Origin: Marinilabilia rubra
GTDB lineage: Bacteria; Bacteroidota; Bacteroidia; Bacteroidales; Marinilabiliaceae
Length of the DNA: 64,000 nucleotides
Direction: 5' to 3'
Assembly (NCBI RefSeq): GCF_003121985.1
Contig: NZ_QEWP01000012.1
Coordinates: 62,001-126,000, forward strand
In this document: positions 23,955 through 33,273 of the stretch, one piece after another
How the letters are laid out: each line of letters begins with the position of its first letter
How positions within the stretch are numbered: position 1 is the first letter of the stretch
Notes under the pieces: generated by a model
Database searches by the model: none
The model's input: only the letters and a program-made list of their open reading frames with translations
What the model was told of the DNA's origin: nothing
Made by a program: the position numbers and the translations under genes

Positions 23955-26429
23955 TTATGAAACCCCTTCTTTTTTCTGAAACGCCATATGGTGCTGAATA
24001 AGCCTTATCTCCTCCCAACTAACTTCATCGCCAAATTGCTCCTTAACAGAAGTCATACTTTCCGGTGCATTCTCCCGAATCCAGGCAGCAACTTTTTTCA
24101 CTTTTTCGGCAGAGACTATCTGAAAAACATTTACTTCACCCAGGCCAACAAAATGTCCAAGATGCCGGAAAATGGTAGTATCCTTCAAACTACGTTCTTC
24201 CGCTATTTCGTCCACGCTCTTTCCTTTCTTAAAAAGATCGAAAGTCACTTTTTTGGTATCCACTTTCTCCTTTTTCTTTTTAGGAGCAGGCATTTCAAAG
24301 GGATCAATGTTACCTGAAGATGTTTCAATACCCTTATCTTTACAATAGTCGAAAACAATTTCCAATACTTCTTTTCCAAACTGCTCCAACTTAGCCTTTC
24401 CAAAACCATGAATCTTCTTCATATCCTTTAACGACCCCGGCAATGTATTGGCAATATGTTTCATTGATTTTATCTGCAAAATCATATATACATCACGATC
24501 CAACTCCTCTGCCTGATCGTCACGCCATTGTTTTAATCGGGCATAAAGTTCCGGATGCTCAACCTTGACATTGTTTGTGACAGTGGATTTGGCTTTCGGT
24601 TGCTTAACCTTCTCAAGTGCCCCTTTTGCCTTGGCTTTAAGATAGGTTTCCACAGAAAAGCCACTCTTACAGGCTTCAAAAGCAAAAGCTCTAACCATAA
24701 GTTCTGTTCCCAGTCTATCAAAAGCCTGTTTCAGCGATTTACGTACGGCTTTATTGTCAGTCTCTATCTTTAATTCTCCAAATGGAACGACCAGCCCCGC
24801 TGCCATTTTTTCGTGAAACCAATGACAGGCCTTTTTAATGCGATCCTGCAGATGATCATTATTGTCCGTATCTGGGTTTTCCTGCATCAACCTATTCACC
24901 TGAGAAAAAAACTTTTCGGCCACCGGTCTCATTTCTGATGTCACCAATGTTTTCATATTCCCCAACAAAACCGGTAATTCATCCTGAACAGCTCCTTTGT
25001 TTTCATAAACAACACGTAAGCTATAGCTCAGCTGAGATTCCAATGAGATCATTGAAAACATCTCCCGGAGAATGGTCAAACGGTAATCCTTTTTGGCTAC
25101 ATCCAAGGTAGCTGCGTCAGCGGGCTCCTCCTCCACTTTTTTGGTAAACCCGGTTACTTCTGCATCGGTTTTCAAAGCCCTCACATCTAATGGCTTTGTT
25201 AACACAAGTCCTTCCAGTGATTTGCATCGGCTTAGTGCCACATACACCTGTCCATGGGCAAATGCTGCGTTGGCATCAATAATGGCCTTTTCGAAAGTGA
25301 GCCCCTGACTTTTATGAATGGTAATGGCCCAGGCAGTCTTAAGAGGATACTGAGTAAAAGTTCCTTCAATTTCTTCCTGAATCTCCTTGGTCTCTTCATC
25401 TATTTTGTACCGGGCATTGTCCCAACGGTCTGTTTTCACTTCAATGGCTTCGTAATCTCCCGGACATTTAACAAATATGGAATCGTTGGTAAAACCCGTT
25501 ATTTTGCCTATTTTCCCATTGTAATAAAGTTTTTCAGGTGAGGGATCATTTTTCACAAACATCACCTGAGCTCCCGTTTTCAAAACCAGGTCACCCTCGG
25601 TTGGAAAATTACTTTCAGGAAAATTGCCCTCCACCTTTGCTTTAAACTTATGTGAATCTCCTGGTAATTTTTGCAAGCGTGCATCGTTTATTTTTCGTGC
25701 CTGAAAATTATGGGTAGTAAGTGTGATGTATCCTTCGGCATCTCCCTGAATAATTTCAGGCCTGTGAGATTGATTGAGAAGATTTATTCCCTGTTCATCA
25801 AGCTTATTATCACGGATTTTATTCAATACGGTAATAAAGCTGTCGTCCTGTTGCCTGAAAATCTGTTTCAGCTCAATGCTGACATAGTTGGTTTTCTGCA
25901 ATGCACGGCTTCCAAAAAAGAATGCCGAGTCGAAATGCGGGCGAAGCAATGCCCAATCTTCATCTTTTACGACAGGCGCCAATTGCTGCAAATCGCCAAT
26001 CATCAACAGTTGCACCCCCCCAAAAGGCAGACTGCTCCGGCGGTAACGGCGCAAAACCTCATCAATCCCGTCCAGCAGGTCAGACCGAACCATACTGATT
26101 TCATCAATCACCAAAAGATCCAGAGTTCGTATAATATCAATCTTTTGACGACTGAAACGGTGGGCACTGCGATTGTCCTGACTCCCGGCACCCGGAAGTA
26201 TGGGGCCAAAAGGCAACTGAAAGAAAGAGTGAATGGTAACCCCGCCGGCATTTATGGCAGCTACTCCGGTTGGCGCAACTACCACCATACGTTTGGGAAG
26301 TGTAGCCTTTAAATTATGAAGAAAGGTAGTCTTTCCGGTACCCGCCTTTCCGGTAAGAAATACATTGCGGTTGGTAGACTCAATAAATTCACGGGCCAGA
26401 TTGAGTTCAGGGTTGGTCTGAAATTCCAT
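23955..26429 (-). CDS. PIF1-like superfamily 1 helicase with HRDC and C-terminal HTH
   Basis: An 824-residue protein. The N-terminal RecD/PIF1-type helicase has Walker A GKAGTGKT (residues 27-34), motif II VIDEISMVR, motif III GDLQQLAP and the C-terminal motif TIHKSQGLTFEKA followed by YVALSRCKSLEGL. After a variable helical region lies an HRDC domain (about 625-695, HPELYARLKQWRDDQAEEL and the helix-hairpin-like KKIHGFGKAKLEQFGKEVL). The tail is a winged-HTH domain (about 735-824, VTFDLFKKGKSVDEIAEERS). The helicase acts on DNA 5'-to-3'; the HRDC and HTH tails, usually associated with RecQ, should add structured-DNA binding. It stands alone, with gene-poor DNA on both sides. Confidence 0.9.
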   Translation of the reverse strand: MEFQTNPELNLAREFIESTNRNVFLTGKAGTGKTTFLHNLKATLPKRMVVVAPTGVAAINAGGVTIHSFFQLPFGPILPGAGSQDNRSAHRFSRQKIDIIRTLDLLVIDEISMVRSDLLDGIDEVLRRYRRSSLPFGGVQLLMIGDLQQLAPVVKDEDWALLRPHFDSAFFFGSRALQKTNYVSIELKQIFRQQDDSFITVLNKIRDNKLDEQGINLLNQSHRPEIIQGDAEGYITLTTHNFQARKINDARLQKLPGDSHKFKAKVEGNFPESNFPTEGDLVLKTGAQVMFVKNDPSPEKLYYNGKIGKITGFTNDSIFVKCPGDYEAIEVKTDRWDNARYKIDEETKEIQEEIEGTFTQYPLKTAWAITIHKSQGLTFEKAIIDANAAFAHGQVYVALSRCKSLEGLVLTKPLDVRALKTDAEVTGFTKKVEEEPADAATLDVAKKDYRLTILREMFSMISLESQLSYSLRVVYENKGAVQDELPVLLGNMKTLVTSEMRPVAEKFFSQVNRLMQENPDTDNNDHLQDRIKKACHWFHEKMAAGLVVPFGELKIETDNKAVRKSLKQAFDRLGTELMVRAFAFEACKSGFSVETYLKAKAKGALEKVKQPKAKSTVTNNVKVEHPELYARLKQWRDDQAEELDRDVYMILQIKSMKHIANTLPGSLKDMKKIHGFGKAKLEQFGKEVLEIVFDYCKDKGIETSSGNIDPFEMPAPKKKKEKVDTKKVTFDLFKKGKSVDEIAEERSLKDTTIFRHLGHFVGLGEVNVFQIVSAEKVKKVAAWIRENAPESMTSVKEQFGDEVSWEEIRLIQHHMAFQKKEGVS

Positions 26430-26868
26430 TATTCTGTTTTTTGAAAATTTATAATGTCCAAAATTAGGATTTCAAGACGAGGTTATCAATTTTTTATAGC
26501 CAAAGAATTTAAGGAGACAACTAAAGTTCAGGACAATTTGACACTAGCTACTTAGTGCCTGATTATAAAGTAAATAAAACTTGTTTTTACCGGGTTCATA
26601 AAGGAAAAATGGAAATCAACCATTAATCAATTGACCGCTATTTCGTCAAAAGAACCTGTCATTGATCCCCAATAAAGCAGTCAAAAGAGGAAAAATAAAA
26701 TTTTCCTGATCATAGTGATCAACATTTCAGAGCTAAAAATGTAAATTGAAGATTATCATTTTTTGTTTCAACTTTCCTAAGCTTCCCAAAGGAAATCTGA
26801 AAACCTGACTGCCAATGGAGAGGGGGTTCAATATGCATATCTCACATAAAAACCGGCGTAAAAACACA
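26430..26868. other. Gene-free stretch
   Basis: 439 AT-rich bases upstream of the helicase gene. I see no RNA gene, terminator or dyad of note. The helicase promoter should lie in its left part, but no clear TAnnTTTG box was found. Confidence 0.4.
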
Positions 26869-27063
26869 TTACCGGTTGCCTCTCCCTCTTACATCACAAA
26901 CAGCTTTAAATCTGATTTTCAATGACTCAACAAACTCCTCTCGTGGAGAAACAAGCATCTCTTTTAACCGGTCTTCAGGAAGATTGAGCAAAAGTTCCTG
27001 CAGGTAGAGACTTCGGTTTATAATTACATCCAAATTCATAGTAGAAATGTTTTTCATTAGCAT
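26869..27063 (-). CDS. Small hypothetical protein
   Basis: A 64-codon frame (MLMKNISTMNLDV...). It would make an amphipathic, mostly helical and cytoplasmic protein with an acidic centre (LPEDRLKEML) and an Arg-rich end (VRGRGNR). The second methionine at 27057 is an equally good start. There is no neighbour closer than 400 bases and no recognised family. Support is only its reasonable amino-acid composition in an otherwise gene-free region and a purine-rich stretch (CCCCAAAAAG) ahead of the start. Confidence 0.4.
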   Translation of the reverse strand: MLMKNISTMNLDVIINRSLYLQELLLNLPEDRLKEMLVSPREEFVESLKIRFKAVCDVRGRGNR

Positions 27064-27876
27064 TCTTTTTGGGGTTTATTTAATTAAAACGAAGCTTAGA
27101 AAAAAAAATTATTCAATCCATAACCAAAAATTAATTTTGAACGTTATGTAATAGTGACTGGCCGTTAAGCCATCAGTAACTATTTGAGTTTATTCCCCAT
27201 GCAATCCAGATCAGGATTCTTCCGGAATAACATTAAATACTCAAGAACAGAGTTTTCTCATAGTCTCAGTAGAATAAAAAGTAACCTCAGGCAGAGGGCA
27301 GAAGAAAACAACCCTATTGGCCCTAATTCGTGACAACTGATAAGTCCGGGCAGCCTGATAAGCAAAAATCCGGCTCTTGTATCAATTGCTTGTGAATGAT
27401 TTTTTTCATGATTTGAGTAACAATAGATCGTTAGTCCCGAAGCTTCTGGATAAATATAAGATCTAAGACCAAACATATAGTACTGATATTATAATCTTTA
27501 ACACACATGTGCTTTTAATTTAAAGCAATTGGTTTTTACTCTTTTAAAATCCAAACCCCTTGAGATAAGAAAGTATTGAGTAAGATATAAAGAATAAAAT
27601 ATGAGTTTTGGGGATTAATCTCCCCGTGATGTTTTCAATTTCCAAAGGTTAGCAGGAACAATGTAAAAAAATATATTACTGAATCTTCCTGTTGTAAATT
27701 GATAATAGTTGATTAAATTTTCCCATTTTTGCAGTTATTGCACCTCTTATATAGGAAAATGTATTGCCCTTTTATTACTCGCACAAGGATGTAATATGGG
27801 TGATTAATTCCCGTTTAAGGATCATTGTTGATCCCGGAAGGAGGAAATGTAAGGTGTTTGCAATGCCATCGTTTTT
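27064..27876. other. Long leader/intergenic stretch upstream of hybrid kinase
   Basis: 813 AT-rich bases with no convincing gene. Close to the kinase start are a hairpin GGATCA-TTGT-TGATCC (27819-27834), a strong ribosome-site-like GGAAGGAGG (27836-27844) and a minimal start-stop unit ATG-TAA (27847-27852). The kinase ATG follows at 27877. The rest shows no repeat or RNA gene that I can identify. Confidence 0.45.
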
Positions 27877-30800
27877 ATGCTAAAAGAATATTTAAATCCA
27901 ATCAAGACCAATAGCTCCATTAGCCAAAAAGTGCTTGCGGGGTACATCATCATCCTTTTTTTGTTGGTGTTTGTTGCCGGTGCCAGCCTTCTTGGTATCT
28001 CACGTCTAAAAGACTGGGTCAGAAGCACCGAAAAAGTCGACCAGTTACTTCAGCAGATTTATATTTCACGTATTCAGGCTGAAAACCTCACCTTGAAAAC
28101 AGACACTACCTCATCATATATAGTCGACAGTCTTACCCAACGCATTGAAGTGCTTTTGGATGAAGCCCGCCATAGCCGTCTAAACAAGAACAGTCGCGAA
28201 GAACTTGGATCCATCGATAACTGGCTTGAAAAATACAAACATTACTGGCTGTTGGTTATCAACCTGAAAGACCATCGTTCCGAATCTGAGAAAAAAATGG
28301 ACTCTCTGTTTCAGGACGTTTTTGCTGCTGCCCGACAACCCTTCCCCCGAAGGCTGACCTGGAATTCAAAGAAAAAAGTTAATAAACTTGAAGAATCTGA
28401 GTTATACAATGATTTAATGTTTCAGCTTCTTTACCTTAAGGAAATTGAAAAACAATTATGGAATTATCCGGAAGACTTTGTCACCCGCAATATGGTTGAT
28501 ACTGTCTTCAAACGTATTTTGAGTCTTATTCCTCCTGACGGGGTAGTGCCACCTCAGTCCTCATCCAGTAAGCCGTTGCGAAGCATGCGACGCGGTTTGG
28601 CAGGTTACCAGAGGGAAATGCTTACTCTGGTAGATGAACTCGAAGAAATTGGGGAGGCTCAAAGTATGATGGATCAAAGTTCCAGGAGCATCCAGCAAGC
28701 CGGAGAGAACGCTAATTACCACCAAAACCATGCAATGGAGGAATGGGTCATTATAGGTTTTGTAGTCCTCTCTGTTTTCATGGCCCTGGCCATTGTTGTA
28801 GGAGTATGGCTGGCCCTGATATTTGTTCGAAAAATCCGGCACGATGAAAACACCAGGGAGTTAGCCAACCGGCAACTCCAAACCAACCGACAGTTGCTGA
28901 ATGACATCATTAACAACAGTGCGGCACTCATTTATGTTAAAGACATTGATGGCAAATATGCCCTTATCAACCAACCTATGGAGGAAACTCTGGGAATGGA
29001 GGCACACCGGATCATTGGAAGAACTGACATGGATATCTATCCGGAAGATGCGGCCAAAGAATTCAAAAAAAATGATGATGAGGTTTTGTCAATTGGAAGG
29101 TCTATTCAAAAAGAGGAGTATGTACCTGCCGGTAATCAAAAGCGAATATTTCTTTCCAACAAATTTCCAATTAAAGACCGCACCGGAAAAATAATTTCAA
29201 TTTGCGGTGTGTCCACAGATATTACACCGCTCCGGCAGGCGCTAAGTGATCTGGAACGAAGTCGCGAAAACTACCGGAATATTGTCACCAACGTTCCGGG
29301 TATCGTTTATCATTGTCAGAACGATCCCAAACGAACAATGCTCTTTATTAGTGGCGGAGTTGAAAAAATCATTGGTCTTGGCATCAATGCTTTTATACTA
29401 GAAGGACAGTCCATTGTTCCATTTATTGAAAAAGAAGATTTACCAAAGGTTAGAACAACTCTTGATGAAGCCTTACATTCCCAACGCCCGTTTGAAATTG
29501 AATACCGTATCCGCGATCTGGTTGGAGCCAGAAAATGGGTGTATGAAAAAGGACTTCCCGTATTGGACCATGCAACCGGTAAAACCACATTCCAGGGCGT
29601 CATCATCGATATCACAGCTCAAAAAGAGGCTGTTAATGAAATAATGGTGCGCGATAAATTATTGGAAGGTGTTTCTGAAGCCTTAAAAGAATTGATTGCA
29701 AGCGCGCATTTCAGAAGTGCCCTTCAACGAGCCCTAAGGGTTCTTGGCCGGGGAGCCGGTGTTGATCGTGCTTTTGCCTTCAGAAATTACCGTAATGAGC
29801 CGGGAAAGTTGCTCTTTAAACATTTCGTGGAATGGGAACGCTCTACTCTGGAGCCTATCCGTCGTCGGGATTTGGCAGACCTGGCTTACGAAAACATAAG
29901 CCCCTCATGGTATTTCACTCTCAGTGACCAGAAAGAATTAATCATTTCATCCGATTCAGCATCCCACCGGGAAAAATCATTCCTTCGAAAACTTAATTCA
30001 ACATCAATGCTGATCGTTCCGGTTTTTGTTCATGAAACCTTCTGGGGCTTTATAGGCTTTGCGCAGGAAATGCAATCCGGCAATTGGGCGGAGTCTCAGA
30101 AAACACTATTCAAGGCTTTTGCCGTAACCATGGGATTAATGATTGCCCGTTACGAAAGCGGTATCGAATTACAGAAAGCCAAAGAAGCAGCAGAAGCCGC
30201 CACTCGCGCCAAGAGTGACTTCCTGGCAAGAATGAGTCATGAAATCCGGACCCCGCTAAATGCCATTATCGGTTGGACTCACCTGGGACTTGAAAAATCA
30301 GGCTTCCGCGGACAAAGTGATTACCTGAAACGCATTCAGTCCTCTTCCCGCTCCTTGCTGGGTATCATCAATGACATACTCGACTTCTCGAAAATTGAAG
30401 CCGGCCGCCTGGACTTGGAATACATTGATTTTGACCTTGAACAGGTGCTTCAAAATCTGGCCGACATGGTACTTTTCAGGGCCAACGAAAAAGGCCTTGA
30501 AATAATTTTCGACATTGCACCGGAAGTCCCCCTTAGTCTGGTTGGCGACCCTCTTCGCCTGGAACAGGTTTTGGTAAACCTCGTCAACAATGCCGTAAAG
30601 TTCACAGACAAAGGATCGGTCAACGTAAAAATCAGGGTAAAATCCACCGAAAGTGAAAAAACAGAATTACTATTTGCTGTTGAGGACACCGGCATTGGCC
30701 TGAAAGAAGAACAGCGAAATAATCTGTTCAAAGCCTTTTCTCAGGCGGATGTTTCTACCTCCCGTAAATATGGCGGTTCAGGACTTGGCCTGGCCATTTG

Positions 30801-32157
30801 CAAAAAGATTACCCAAATGATGGATGGTGAAATATGGGTGGAAAGTGAATATGGAAAAGGCAGCATCTTTTTCTTCACCGCGGTGATTGATAAGCAACTG
30901 ATTCAGAAAAAAGATCAGATGCGTCATGCCTTTGAAGTGGCCGGCGATAATGTCATGATTGCCTGTAAAAATGTAAAAACAGCATCCGGACTTAAAAGCA
31001 TGCTGGGAGATTTCGGTTTTAGGATAAGACGAACCTGTTCATATACCGATCTTAAAGGAAAATTGGAAAAGATCAGCTCTGGTGATCCGTTTTGGCTTTT
31101 ATTCCTGGACTGGGATCTGGTAAAAGCCAGTGACACGCCTGCCGATGATATGATTTATTACAATGACCGTTTTGAAAACCTGGTAATTTTGTCGACCCCT
31201 TTTCATGAAGATGAACTACGCGAACATTGGGACAAAGACAAATTACCTTACGTACTGATGCATAAACCGGTCAATTATTCCATCCTTTTTGATACTCTCA
31301 TGGACGCCATGGGTGGAATAGATTATTCACAGCAGGATGCCGGCCCAAAAAAGAAAAATTACCGCGAATTCTTATTGAATGAAAAGCCGTTAAAACTGCT
31401 AATGGTGGAAGACAATGAGACCAACCGGGAATTGACTGTTGAACTTCTGGCAATGGCCGACATTACCACAGATGCAGCCGTCAACGGACAAGAAGCTCTT
31501 GATTTGGCAAACAACCAAAATGGGAAATGCCCCTATGATATTATTCTGATGGATATTCATATGCCTGGAATGAATGGCTATACGGCAACACGGCGGCTCA
31601 AGCGAATTGAGGGATGGAAAGATGTACCTGTAGTTGCCATGACAGCCGAAGCTCTTGGTGATGTTGAAGCACAATGTTTACAGGCTGGCATGACCGGTTT
31701 GGTGGCCAAACCTATTGACCCGGACGATTTGTTCAGAGTAATATATCGCCTGGTATTCGGGGAACCTGAAAGTGCCGATCAGGCATTGCAACATACAGAA
31801 AAAGGACGCGAATACAAATTTCCGAAAATTGAGGGGCTGGATGTTCAGGCGGGTATTCGTCGCATGGGTGGACGATCCGACCTGTACAGCAGACTCCTAA
31901 AAGGTTTTTGTCACGATTACAGCGACTTCAAGGAACGCCTGGGACAACTCATCAGGGATAATGAAACGGAAGACCTGGCACGAACCCTGCATTCTCTGAA
32001 AGGCATTGTTGGTACGATGGAAGCATCCGGATTGTATCAGCTGGCTCAAAAAACAGAAAAAGCCTTTAAGGAAGACAACCCGGCGTTTAATTCACTCAAA
32101 GATAAACTGTCGAAAGAGGTTTGCCGCCAAATCAAACAAATCAACAAAAAAATTTAA
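27877..32157 (+). CDS. Hybrid sensor histidine kinase: 2TM-PAS-PAS-GAF-HisKA-HATPase-REC-REC-Hpt
   Basis: A 1426-residue inner-membrane phosphorelay protein. TM1 is near residues 18-40, TM2 at 290-317, and a ~250-residue helical extracytoplasmic sensor lies between. Cytoplasmic domains follow: PAS (about 340-450), PAS (about 470-585), GAF (about 600-765) and HisKA with H788 in [10 protein letters not shown]. The HATPase has [12 protein letters not shown] degenerate receiver comes next (about 1025-1150; it has VMIACKN instead of the acidic pair). The canonical receiver has D1226 in [10 protein letters not shown], and the Hpt domain has H1372 in LHSLKG. All phosphotransfer residues needed for a BarA/ArcB-like relay are present in one chain. 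No separate response regulator is adjacent; the ECF-like sigma gene starts 135 bases downstream. Confidence 0.92.
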   Translation: MLKEYLNPIKTNSSISQKVLAGYIIILFLLVFVAGASLLGISRLKDWVRSTEKVDQLLQQIYISRIQAENLTLKTDTTSSYIVDSLTQRIEVLLDEARHSRLNKNSREELGSIDNWLEKYKHYWLLVINLKDHRSESEKKMDSLFQDVFAAARQPFPRRLTWNSKKKVNKLEESELYNDLMFQLLYLKEIEKQLWNYPEDFVTRNMVDTVFKRILSLIPPDGVVPPQSSSSKPLRSMRRGLAGYQREMLTLVDELEEIGEAQSMMDQSSRSIQQAGENANYHQNHAMEEWVIIGFVVLSVFMALAIVVGVWLALIFVRKIRHDENTRELANRQLQTNRQLLNDIINNSAALIYVKDIDGKYALINQPMEETLGMEAHRIIGRTDMDIYPEDAAKEFKKNDDEVLSIGRSIQKEEYVPAGNQKRIFLSNKFPIKDRTGKIISICGVSTDITPLRQALSDLERSRENYRNIVTNVPGIVYHCQNDPKRTMLFISGGVEKIIGLGINAFILEGQSIVPFIEKEDLPKVRTTLDEALHSQRPFEIEYRIRDLVGARKWVYEKGLPVLDHATGKTTFQGVIIDITAQKEAVNEIMVRDKLLEGVSEALKELIASAHFRSALQRALRVLGRGAGVDRAFAFRNYRNEPGKLLFKHFVEWERSTLEPIRRRDLADLAYENISPSWYFTLSDQKELIISSDSASHREKSFLRKLNSTSMLIVPVFVHETFWGFIGFAQEMQSGNWAESQKTLFKAFAVTMGLMIARYESGIELQKAKEAAEAATRAKSDFLARMSHEIRTPLNAIIGWTHLGLEKSGFRGQSDYLKRIQSSSRSLLGIINDILDFSKIEAGRLDLEYIDFDLEQVLQNLADMVLFRANEKGLEIIFDIAPEVPLSLVGDPLRLEQVLVNLVNNAVKFTDKGSVNVKIRVKSTESEKTELLFAVEDTGIGLKEEQRNNLFKAFSQADVSTSRKYGGSGLGLAICKKITQMMDGEIWVESEYGKGSIFFFTAVIDKQLIQKKDQMRHAFEVAGDNVMIACKNVKTASGLKSMLGDFGFRIRRTCSYTDLKGKLEKISSGDPFWLLFLDWDLVKASDTPADDMIYYNDRFENLVILSTPFHEDELREHWDKDKLPYVLMHKPVNYSILFDTLMDAMGGIDYSQQDAGPKKKNYREFLLNEKPLKLLMVEDNETNRELTVELLAMADITTDAAVNGQEALDLANNQNGKCPYDIILMDIHMPGMNGYTATRRLKRIEGWKDVPVVAMTAEALGDVEAQCLQAGMTGLVAKPIDPDDLFRVIYRLVFGEPESADQALQHTEKGREYKFPKIEGLDVQAGIRRMGGRSDLYSRLLKGFCHDYSDFKERLGQLIRDNETEDLARTLHSLKGIVGTMEASGLYQLAQKTEKAFKEDNPAFNSLKDKLSKEVCRQIKQINKKI

Positions 32158-32292
32158 CACTTGGAAAATTGTGTATTTTTTTGTTATTTAGCCACCTCAA
32201 GTTTCAACAACACTTTGCAACAAATTATTCTGTAACCAGAAAAACACAAGCCTATAGAACATTTTTACAAGCTAAACTAAAACTTTCTAACT

Positions 32293-32883
32293 ATGACAGA
32301 ATTGAACTGCCTGTCTGATGAGGAGCTTGTAAAAAAGTTTATATCAGGTGAGACGCGGTGCATTGATTTATTAATCGATCGGCACCAGCAACGTATCTAT
32401 TCATTTATTTTATTAATGGTTCGCCAGAGAGACCTTGCTGAAGATATTTTTCAGGATGTCTTTATGAAAGTAATCCATTCGCTTAAAGCAGGAAAATACA
32501 GCGAAAACGGTCGGTTTACGTCATGGGTTATGCGCATCGCCCATAACCTGGTGATCGATCACTTCAGGAAACAGAAGAACCAGCAGATGGTCTCAAACGA
32601 CCAGTATTCTTACGATATTTTCAACCACTCCCGCTTTTCTGACCAAACCATTGAAGACGATTTGGTATATGAGCAGTTATTGAGCGAAGTAGCTTCTTTG
32701 GTTGAGGAATTACCCGATTCTCAAAAAGAGGTCATCAAGCTAAGGCATTACTTTGGGTTATCATTCAAGGAAATTGCTGACGAAACCAATGTCAGCATCA
32801 ATACTGCGCTTGGCCGGATGCGTTATGCCCTGATCAATATGCGCAAAAAAATGGAAGAAAGAAACATGTCCCTGACTATTTGA
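32293..32883 (+). CDS. ECF-like sigma-70 family RNA polymerase sigma factor
   Basis: A 196-residue sigma factor. Region 2 is at about 25-95 (LLIDRHQQRIYSFIL, AEDIFQDVFMKVI, FTSWVMRIAHNLVIDHFRKQ) and region 4 at about 130-190 (LPDSQKEVIKLRHYFGLSFKEIADETNVSINTALGRMRYAL). It has no region 1.1 or 3, as in ECF factors. No anti-sigma gene is adjacent, so control may be transcriptional or by a distant partner. It lies 135 bases after the hybrid kinase and 79 before the ACP-like gene on the same strand, so co-expression with the latter is likely. In Bacteroidota, similar stand-alone sigma factors adjust general or stationary-phase expression; that role is not proven here. Confidence 0.88.
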   Translation: MTELNCLSDEELVKKFISGETRCIDLLIDRHQQRIYSFILLMVRQRDLAEDIFQDVFMKVIHSLKAGKYSENGRFTSWVMRIAHNLVIDHFRKQKNQQMVSNDQYSYDIFNHSRFSDQTIEDDLVYEQLLSEVASLVEELPDSQKEVIKLRHYFGLSFKEIADETNVSINTALGRMRYALINMRKKMEERNMSLTI

Positions 32884-32962
32884 AAAAAAATTCGATCCAT
32901 TCAATACGTGTGCTACCTCTTTCGATTGTCATACTATTAAACCATCAAAAGAGAGTTGCCCT

Positions 32963-33202
32963 ATGAACGCTAGATCAATTAGAAGGAACCTTTACAAGGT
33001 ATTTAGACAAACGGGTATTCCACGGAATGCAATTGATGAAAAAGCCTCATTGACAGAGGATCTGTTTATGGATGATATTGACATGGCCTGTTTCCTTTTT
33101 TATTTGGAAACCCGGTTCAAAGTGGAAGTAAAGAGTGACGAATTGCCAAATTTAAAGTCGGTGGGCTCTACCATAAATTATTTACAACAACATTGTGCCT
33201 AA
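32963..33202 (+). CDS. Acyl-carrier-protein-like protein lacking the phosphopantetheine serine
   Basis: A 79-residue helical protein whose second half aligns with acyl carrier proteins: LTEDLFMDDIDMACFLFYLETRF corresponds to the ACP helix-II region LGADSLDTVELVMALEEEF. Where ACP has the DSL serine that receives 4'-phosphopantetheine, this protein reads D37-D38-I39-D40, and the codons (gat gat att gac) leave no doubt. The C-terminal LKSVGSTINYLQQH matches the ACP end (VQDAIDYINKH). It should therefore fold like ACP but not carry acyl groups, and may be a regulatory or protein-binding derivative. The N-terminus is more basic (ARSIRRNLYKVFRQ) than in ACP. It follows an ECF-like sigma gene and is ended by a terminator. 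Confidence 0.72.
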   Translation: MNARSIRRNLYKVFRQTGIPRNAIDEKASLTEDLFMDDIDMACFLFYLETRFKVEVKSDELPNLKSVGSTINYLQQHCA

Positions 33203-33240
33203 CAGCATAAAATTTGGTTTTAAAACAACAAACTTGTCGG

Positions 33241-33268
33241 GCCGGTTTCTATAGTATTCCGGCTTTTT
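33241..33268. terminator. Hairpin terminator between convergent genes
   Basis: GCCGG (33241-33245) pairs with CCGGC (33259-33263), followed by TTTTT. GCATAAAA upstream (near 33205) can pair with TTTTATGC downstream to lengthen the structure. It ends the ACP-like transcript and probably also serves the opposite strand. Confidence 0.7.
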
Positions 33269-33273
33269 ATGCG

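Noticed and set aside
25671-26312. 213-codon frame antisense to the PIF1-like helicase
   Set aside because: Long only because of codon bias on the opposite strand; the helicase motifs on the minus strand are unambiguous.
27258-27476. 72-codon minus-strand frame in the long gap before the hybrid kinase
   Set aside because: No ribosome site, no family, irregular composition; the gap is better left non-coding.
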